Assembly: GCA_009937555.1 (NCBI GenBank)
Contig: JAACFD010000129.1
Span: 1-6,128, forward strand
Length of the DNA stretch: 6,128 nucleotides
Direction: 5' to 3'
From: Chlamydiales bacterium
GTDB lineage: Bacteria; Chlamydiota; Chlamydiia; Chlamydiales; JAACFD01
In this document: positions 1 through 5,900 of the stretch, piece after piece
How the letters are laid out: each line of letters begins with the position of its first letter
Numbering within the stretch: position 1 is the stretch's first letter
Program-made: the position numbers and the translations under genes
Notes under the pieces: model-generated
The model's input: the letters and a program-made list of their open reading frames with translations, nothing else
Told to the model about the DNA's origin: nothing
The model's database searches: none

Positions 1-2
1 TT

Positions 3-2930
3 ACCCCGGTTTTATCTATTCATACGGATGGTGATGGTAAAACATCTGTACGGACTCATGATACCTTCTTTAATATCACCTCCTGGAAAAACAATCCCTG
101 GGAATTGTATGAAAGTTTAAAAAGCAAATTTGACATCAAATTTAAAGAAGTAAAAATATTAAATAGAGACCTGCACCTCACAGTGGCTAATATTGATGAA
201 GCCGTCACGCTTTTTTCTGAATACTGCCAGGGAGTTGATAGCGGTGAGATAGCAATTAACCCCCTATTCAATAGGTGGGATGAATTTAACTTTAGCTTTT
301 CACAGTTAAGCGAAGGTGGGGAAGTCGAAGAGTTTATCTTAAAATTGCATAGAGAGCCTACAGGTATCTCCCATGCTTTTTTTGATAAAAGAGGTTCTTT
401 TGACCTCTCTCCTTTTTATGAGAAGCTACCTAAAATCACTACTATTTGCGCTCAAAAACAAGCCCCCCTTAAAGACTACCTCCTACCCACTACAGCTGAG
501 GGAATTGAGGAATTTAAGCAAATTTGCCAAACAGGTAAATTTAGAGATGTTGAAAGTATTCGCATATGCAATATAGATACTTTGAACAAAGACTATATGC
601 TGAAAATCCTACCTCCTAAAGCTGGTGAAGAAAGTCACAACCTTGAGCTTCATGCTCCCTACGAAGATGTTAAGAAAGCTCTTGTTCTACAAGAAGGCCT
701 TTCTGATCACACTGCCGTTTCAGTATTAAACACCATCATGTATCGTTATCTGACACTTGAAGCAGTAGGTTTACTTCCTTCTAAAATTCTTTCATACGAC
801 GGTAGATCAAAAGCTCTTATACAGCCATCCGAACCTACAGTAAAAGAGCTAATACAGAGTCTAGATGAGTTTGAAGATGGGCAAGAGCTCTCTTGCATCA
901 AACTGAGAGGACACTGGGAACCTAGCTTTCAAATTACACAAAATGAAGAAGGGAAGGTTCTAGTCAAAAGCAAAGTAGACATTACTAAAGGAGAAGCTCT
1001 TCAAATTAAAGCAGCTCTTAAGGCTAGAGGCTTTGAGCTAGCAGAAATAAAGTGTTTTATAGAAGCAGATGACCCAGCTAGAGCGGAAAAAGTTAGTAAC
1101 AGTTTAAGCTATACCTTCATAAACTTAGATGATTTTGCTAGCACTATAGATGATAGCATTAAAGATTTTGCTCTAAGTGAAAGAAAAGGAATGCGCCCTG
1201 AAAGATTTTATATAGATGAGGAAGGAAATGAGATGGCTCATTTCCACTTTAGTGATGAAAGCTCCTCTGCATACATTGAGCTTGCAACACCAGAAGATAG
1301 ACCCATTAAAAACTATGCTCCTGTAGAGGCATTGGAGTTATTCAAAAACCATCCAACTTATAGTAAAATTCAAGATCTTCAAGTAACTGTAAATGGAAAG
1401 GTTACCTACTTATACACTCCGTTTGAGGGAGAGCCTATAAACACACTAGATTTTTTAGATTTTCTAGAATCTAAAGTTGGTGCTCATGAAGAAGTGAAAA
1501 AGATAGGAACTGTAACAGTAGACACCAGTGAGCAAAAGTACTCCCTTGTATATTCTGAAGATAGATCTGGTTGTATCTTACACATACTAGACACTAGAGC
1601 TCTTTCATTGGGTCTACTACCCAAGTTAAAAAACTATAAAGTTAAAAGCGTTGTAGATAAGTTAGGGAATGAGCACTTTACCAGCTGTGAAAGTTTTGGA
1701 GCTCTATCTGCTGAAATTCCAGCTGTTATTAATAGAGCTTTTGATGACTCTAATCCCCTTATCATGCTTCACCTTGAAGACCCAGAAGCAGCACTCTCTA
1801 TACAACGAGTAAGTCGTGAGCAACTAAATATTGAAGTTTCAGGTGAAGATTTTAGTAGATGGCCACCTGAAATAATCGAACAAATTAAAGAGCTAGCAAA
1901 AGCGGCAGGTATTGAAAACCTAACTGTTAACCAGGCAGGTCTTTGCAAGTTGAAAGCTTTTTTCAATGTGGAAAATGCTGTTATGGTATTTGCAATAATT
2001 GAAGCGCGCTTAGGCTCTCCTGTACCTTCCAAAACCTCATTTGATCTTTTAGACCCTAAAGAAAGTATCACTGTTGATGCTCTATACCTTGACCCTGAAA
2101 AAAAGAAGCTAAACCTAAGACTTCACTGTGATTCTCAAGAAATTGAAAGCCTGCTATCTCAAAGGTATCAGAGACACTATCAAGAGAATATTCTAGCTAT
2201 TGAAGGAAAGAAAATATACTGTAAAACATTTGACTCCTTTGCTCTAGCTTCAGAATTTATCTCTACTCTTGACTCTCTAGGTGAGTCTATAGATAAAAAC
2301 TTTACTCTAAAAGTTTTAGAAGGTGCATATACCTTTAAGTTTTCAGCAGATAGTACCTATGTAATATCGGCGAATAGTGATTTACAAAAAGAAGAATTAG
2401 CCCTATTACAGCAGACTATAAAAACAAAAGGGTTTGAATTAGCTGATCTTAAGTTTTATGAAACAGAAAAGGCGCAGACCTTTAAAGAGTTTGTAAAACC
2501 GGTTATGGATCAAAAGGACTCTATTGCAGCTGCAAAAAAACTCTTATCCCCCGCTCTACTCTCTAGCTTAGAAGAAAAATTATCTACTGTAGAGAATGAC
2601 TCTTTAAGAAGTATTATAGTAGCAAATATAGAAGCCATAAAAAGCTTATCTGATTTTAACGACTTAATAGAGCGTCAGTCTAGACTATTAAAAGCACTTC
2701 ATAATGCTACAACAAAAGAAGAGGTAAGGAAACTTTCACTTAAACTAAAGGCTGTAAAACTTCTCTTCGAGAAAGGCTTAGATACCTTTCATAACATAGA
2801 GCCATGTATACATAAACTTATTCTCCCCTACCTTAACACCGAACCTGTCGCAATAAGAGAGAAGTTTTTTGGCTTATTTGACTTTAGCCCTATCTCTAAC
2901 CTAAGCCCTACATCCTCTGATGGCACTTAA
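3..2930 (+). CDS. Giant modular protein, N-terminal-side fragment (5' partial, ends at in-frame TAA)
   Basis: The frame is open from the first complete codon at base 3 to TAA at 2928-2930, giving 975 residues. The true start lies upstream. A TTG at 105 could be called as a start, but it has no Shine-Dalgarno sequence and would cut a repeat module whose first strands (TPVLSIHTDGDG) lie upstream of it. Residues 1-836 form about nine diverged alpha/beta modules of roughly 84-110 residues. Residues 837-960 are helical and charged, including LSPALLSSLEEKL and DFNDLIERQSRLL. Residues 961-975 are a Ser/Pro-rich linker ending SSDGT. No transmembrane segment or enzyme motif is visible. I do not recognise a named family, and the function is unknown. 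The architecture suggests a repetitive binding or scaffold part of a very large protein (inference). The same frame continues directly after the stop, so this is probably the front part of an interrupted gene. Confidence 0.92.
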   Translation, partial: TPVLSIHTDGDGKTSVRTHDTFFNITSWKNNPWELYESLKSKFDIKFKEVKILNRDLHLTVANIDEAVTLFSEYCQGVDSGEIAINPLFNRWDEFNFSFSQLSEGGEVEEFILKLHREPTGISHAFFDKRGSFDLSPFYEKLPKITTICAQKQAPLKDYLLPTTAEGIEEFKQICQTGKFRDVESIRICNIDTLNKDYMLKILPPKAGEESHNLELHAPYEDVKKALVLQEGLSDHTAVSVLNTIMYRYLTLEAVGLLPSKILSYDGRSKALIQPSEPTVKELIQSLDEFEDGQELSCIKLRGHWEPSFQITQNEEGKVLVKSKVDITKGEALQIKAALKARGFELAEIKCFIEADDPARAEKVSNSLSYTFINLDDFASTIDDSIKDFALSERKGMRPERFYIDEEGNEMAHFHFSDESSSAYIELATPEDRPIKNYAPVEALELFKNHPTYSKIQDLQVTVNGKVTYLYTPFEGEPINTLDFLDFLESKVGAHEEVKKIGTVTVDTSEQKYSLVYSEDRSGCILHILDTRALSLGLLPKLKNYKVKSVVDKLGNEHFTSCESFGALSAEIPAVINRAFDDSNPLIMLHLEDPEAALSIQRVSREQLNIEVSGEDFSRWPPEIIEQIKELAKAAGIENLTVNQAGLCKLKAFFNVENAVMVFAIIEARLGSPVPSKTSFDLLDPKESITVDALYLDPEKKKLNLRLHCDSQEIESLLSQRYQRHYQENILAIEGKKIYCKTFDSFALASEFISTLDSLGESIDKNFTLKVLEGAYTFKFSADSTYVISANSDLQKEELALLQQTIKTKGFELADLKFYETEKAQTFKEFVKPVMDQKDSIAAAKKLLSPALLSSLEEKLSTVENDSLRSIIVANIEAIKSLSDFNDLIERQSRLLKALHNATTKEEVRKLSLKLKAVKLLFEKGLDTFHNIEPCIHKLILPYLNTEPVAIREKFFGLFDFSPISNLSPTSSDGT
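852..1058 (+). repeat. Protein repeat copy A of the clearest pair (ends GFELAEIKCF)
   Basis: Residues 284-352 align nearly gap-free with residues 753-819. Both open with I-x-x-LD, pass through a K-x-L/V-x-G strand region (IKLRGHW against LKVLEGAY) and a K-x-E helix (KGEALQIKAALKARG against KEELALLQQTIKTKG), and end in a near-identical strand (GFELAEIKCF against GFELADLKFY). The match is at protein level only and the DNA has diverged, so this is an old internal duplication and not a recent one. Confidence 0.72.
2259..2459 (+). repeat. Protein repeat copy B of the clearest pair (ends GFELADLKFY)
   Basis: Residues 753-819 are the partner of residues 284-352. The two GFELA strands start 467 residues apart, about five module lengths, which fits both copies belonging to the same tandem array with four modules between them. 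This is the last module of the array; after KEFVKPVMDQ (to about residue 837) the composition changes to long Leu/Lys/Glu helices. Confidence 0.72.
2928..2930 (+). other. In-frame TAA nonsense codon splitting the long reading frame
   Basis: This is the only stop in 2042 codons of the frame. The context is ACT-TAA-TTA, that is TAA followed by T, which is usually an efficient terminator and not a leaky one. CAA is used freely for Gln elsewhere and TAG and TGA are absent from the frame, so codon reassignment is unlikely. It sits in a Ser/Pro/Gly linker (FDFSPISNLSPTSSDGT), a place where breaking the chain would damage folded domains least. Confidence 0.9.
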
Positions 2931-2934
2931 TTAG

Positions 2935-2953
2935 CTTATATTGACAATATAAG
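2935..2953 (+). other. Perfect 8-bp inverted repeat four bases after the stop codon
   Basis: CTTATATT (2935-2942) and AATATAAG (2946-2953) are exact reverse complements around the loop GAC, extendable by one G-T wobble pair (2934/2954). The stem is AT-rich with a single G-C pair, so it is weak, and no run of T follows it as in an intrinsic terminator. It lies inside sequence that reads as coding. It could be a post-stop structure or coincidence; hairpins of similar stem length occur elsewhere inside the coding frame, for example at 1454-1475. Confidence 0.3.
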
Positions 2954-2999
2954 TGATGTATTTGTTGATTTTGAAACTTCAGCTCTTCCCTATTTCACA

Positions 3000-5900
3000 A
3001 TGTACAAACAAGCTATAGCTAAACTTGAAAAACTCTTTGAAACAGATGAAGCAAGAACTAGACACTCCTCTGTGATAATTACAGATAGCATTTACGAGAT
3101 AATAGCTGCCTGTGAACTCGGAGAGGAAGCGCGCTTAAATAAGCAAGTAAGAGATCTCATCTCCACAGAGGACTCCATCAACCCATTGAAAAAAGATTTA
3201 CAAGACCTACTATGGGAAGAAGGGTTCTCTGATGAAGATTCAGCGAATTTATTAGGTTCCGAAGCTTGGGAATCCCGCTTTATAAAGATTTCAGAAAAGC
3301 TTGACAGACTTAAAGAAAAGCTTGATTTTATGACAGCACACGAAGAAAGCTTAAGTTCTCTTGATGCTATGGTAGAGCTTTACCAAGCCCCTGACGCAAA
3401 CCGAGAAGCTTTATTTGAAGCATATACAAAAATATTAAATCTTGAGAGTACCCCCGAGGCATTACAGAGTGATCTTCAAAAAGGCTTATCTTGCTATAAA
3501 GATTTTGTTACAGAAGCTGAAAGGGTAATAGCTTTCAAAAAAGCTAGAAATAGGTTCAATGAAATCCAAGCTGATCCACTTAGTTATAAAAAAGTTAGAG
3601 GCTATTTATCTATTTTAGACTTCCTTCCCATAAAAGAAGCTGGCCCTAACCTCTCTCTTGGTTCAAGTATGCTAAAAAAATCACTTATGTATGATTATTT
3701 AGCAGCTCCAGTTTTTGATAGTCCTGAGTTTTCAGAATTACTTGCTACAAACTACTCTCACCCTGAAATTCCTGAAGGAGCTACAGAAAGTGAAAGAAAA
3801 GCACTGATATCAAAGGCTAGAAATGAAAGCCTTCAAAAAAGTCTTAAAGAAGTATTTAGTGGTGGAAAACTTGAGGACTTAACCGGCTCTAATAGCGATA
3901 GTTTCCAACAGCTTAAATCCAAGCTAAAAGGTTTTCCTGTTCTCTTTGCAGAACTTATAGACCCTAAATTTTACCAAACACTAAGTGATGAAGAAGCTGA
4001 AATTAACTCTATGGAGAATTTTGATGAATATCTAGACCGACAAAGTAAGTTTTTACATGACTCAGAGAAAAGTTATGAGGCTGCTAAATTAGCTAACGAA
4101 GCCTTCGGTTCAGAAGTATTACTTGAGCAAGTTATAGCTGAATCTAAAGCATTTAATCGCAATAGAATCGAAAAAAGCTTAGCTGTTGTAGCAGCTCAGA
4201 AATTATCTCGTAAAGGAAGTCAGGAGATTATTAGACTCTTGCAGCCAATACTAGAAAAACCAGCTGTGAAAGAGCTTTTAACAAGGCATCTAAATGAAGC
4301 TAGCTTCAACGGATACATTGACGAGCTAAAGGAAAAAGAAGCAGCTGGTAGTCTATCTCAAGATGAACTTATCTTACTTCGCTTTTCTGAAGCAATGCAA
4401 CGTCTACAAGACAAGATGTTAACTACTCACATAATCGACCCTAAATTTTTAGCGTCTACCTATGATTTTTGTTGTTTTTACCTCGCCTCAACCTTTGGGC
4501 TAAACACATTTGAAAAGCCACAGGACAGCAGGCTTAAAAGCATTTTAGATACTGTCAACTCATACTTTTATGACCCTTCCAATGATAGTATTACAAAGGC
4601 ATTAGCCTATAATTTTAATAACTTACTCCAACTTGCGAGCGAAACTCCTGAATTCCTTCTCAGTCACCTACCCTACTACCTTGAAGAAAATGCTTTGAGA
4701 AGTCACCCTATATTCTACTCTGACAACTATGAAAGCTTAAAAAGACATGAGAAAAATGAAAAAGATCAGCTAGCTAAAACTCTTGCTGTGTTTCCTCAGG
4801 AAAGGATTTCTGAAATTTTTGATCAAGAAAGTTCAGTAGAAGCCTCTCAACTTGCTTTTCTTGAGCACTTGCAAATAGCATACAAAGTGCAGTTTCGTAA
4901 TGAATCTCTTTTAGGCTATGGCTTTACACTTAGCAATCCTGAACTATTAGAGCTAATCAGAAATAGCTCAAAAAAATTGTTAGATCTAGTTGAAGCATTT
5001 GCCAGTTCAACTTACAGAGGCCATGAAGAAGCTCACTATGCAGCTATTTTAGATGAAACCGCTATTTTTAAATCTCTTCTTTTAGAACAGGAAAAACAAA
5101 ACAAAGCTCTACATGAAACTAAAACTAAGGACCTAAGAGCTGAGTTAAGAACTCAACTTGACGAACTAGAGGCCGGCAGTTTTTTAGAAAGAAAAAAAGC
5201 AAAGATAGATGCTTGCCTTCAATTTGTAAAAGACAACCCTATAGGTGCAGACTTTGACGATGATAGAGATGAATTAAAACAGGTAAAACATGTCATCAAT
5301 GATGGAACGATGGGGTCAAGTGAATATGAGGGTTATAGACTAACTAAAACAGCAAAGTTTACTAAGCTTTTTTATGAGAGGTTAAAAGCTGAAGAAAATG
5401 CAGCGGGAGTTGATAAAAAACACCTTTTAAATACCCCCTATCAAGCAGCAGATTTTCCAGCTGAACTTGACCTTTTAGTAAGTTCTCTTGACCAAATAGC
5501 CAACATTCACAAGAAAATTTTAGATAACCCAGAAAGACGTCTTATCCAAAGCGAAGTTCTGCCTGATATTCTAAGAGAGCTAAATGAAAAAGGCCGTTGC
5601 TTTTTACCAGGAGGCTTCTCTAAATCACCATCTGGGCATGCAATGGCTTATGAAATATCAAAGGAAGATGATGGCAGCATTTCATTTTGCATCTATAATA
5701 CTGGAGGAGGCATTGAGAACCATTATTCAGTATATGACAGCACCAACAAAAAAAGGCACTATCCTATTTTAGCGTATAAAATGCCTGGTGATACTGTTTT
5801 AGAAGGCGCTACATTCAAAGCTCCCTTTGAACGCTGGCTTTCTAATGTCCTTTCTATGTTATTAACTTCAAAAGATAATAATATTGACTGCCTTTATTCT

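Larger units (their letters stand above)
3..2510 (+). repeat. Array of about nine diverged alpha/beta protein modules (84-110 residues each)
   Basis: Reading the translation, a pattern recurs: two or three beta strands, a helix, a short turn, an alternating hydrophobic strand of the type FELAEIK, another strand, an 'F-x-S/T-x-E/D-x-A' turn, then a helix. Taking the residue just before the aromatic or hydrophobic start of the strand as anchor, copies sit at about residues 42, 144, 249, 343, 453, 544, 636, 726 and 810, spaced 84-110 apart. Example strands are FDIKFKEVK, YLTLEAV, GFELAEIK, IQDLQVTV, YKVKSVV, IENLTV, NILAIEG and GFELADLK. Following turns and helices include VANIDEAVTLF, SCESFGALSAEI, FFNVENAVMVF and FDSFALASEFI. 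Identity between copies is low, so this was a by-eye alignment. Copy 1 starts at the window edge, so more copies may lie upstream. The module family is not one I recognise. Confidence 0.6.
2511..5591 (+). other. Long helix-rich region with recurring D/E/N-(x)-P-x-F/L helix starts (protein-level)
   Basis: Residues 837-1863 (apart from the stop at 976) are dominated by Glu, Lys, Leu, Ala and Ser, with few Gly or Pro, and have the look of stacked helices. A short motif recurs at the start of helices: LSPALLSSL (848), DSPEFSELL (1239), DPKFYQTL (1320), EKPAVKELL (1418), DPKFLAST (1479), ETPEFLLSHL (1547) and SNPELLELI (1644). Spacing is irregular, about 60-100 residues between the copies after the stop. 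This could be a degenerate helical solenoid or simply common N-cap usage. The region contains no motif from which I can name an activity. It most likely spaces the repeat array from the C-terminal domain (inference). Confidence 0.5.

Noticed and set aside
105..107. TTG at 105 as the translation start of the first fragment
   Set aside because: The frame is open back to base 3, there is no Shine-Dalgarno sequence before it, and the upstream residues (TPVLSIHTDGDG) match the strand pattern that begins other modules, such as SNPLIMLHLEDP at about residue 581.
56..271. - strand open frame of 71 codons near the window start
   Set aside because: It is antisense to the long frame, with no supporting signals.
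373..576. + strand open frame of 67 codons in another frame
   Set aside because: It lies wholly inside the long coding frame, has no ribosome binding site and is overlapped by the repeat-module sequence; it is a shadow.
1454..1475. Hairpin TTTAGATT ... AATCTAAA with a 6-base loop
   Set aside because: It lies in the middle of module coding sequence with no plausible terminator or regulatory role; in AT-rich coding DNA an 8-bp stem can arise by chance.
1769..2071. - strand open frame of 100 codons
   Set aside because: It is antisense to module 7 of the long frame, with no promoter or ribosome binding site and an unremarkable translation; it is a shadow of the + strand codon pattern.
2928..2930. 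TAA reassigned to an amino acid (alternative genetic code)
   Set aside because: There is only one occurrence in 2042 codons. Gln, Lys, Glu and Tyr all use ordinary codons, and TGA and TAG do not occur in the frame.
2941..2970. TTGACA at 2941-2946 as a -35 box of a promoter for a second gene starting at ATG 3000
   Set aside because: At 16-18 bp spacing there is no convincing -10 box (best is TTGATT at 2965-2970), no ribosome binding site follows, and the hexamer is part of a reading frame that continues from upstream.
4458..4500. Hydrophobic stretch DFCCFYLASTFGL as a transmembrane segment
   Set aside because: It is only about 12 residues of mixed hydrophobicity, too short for a membrane span, and sits among soluble-type helices.
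5141..5155. Hairpin TGAGTT-AAG-AACTCA
   Set aside because: The stem is only 6 bp and lies inside a coding stretch for a charged helix; no function is implied.
5584..5772. + strand open frame of 62 codons overlapping the GHAM region
   Set aside because: It is out of frame with the conserved-looking C-terminal domain, which explains the same bases much better.
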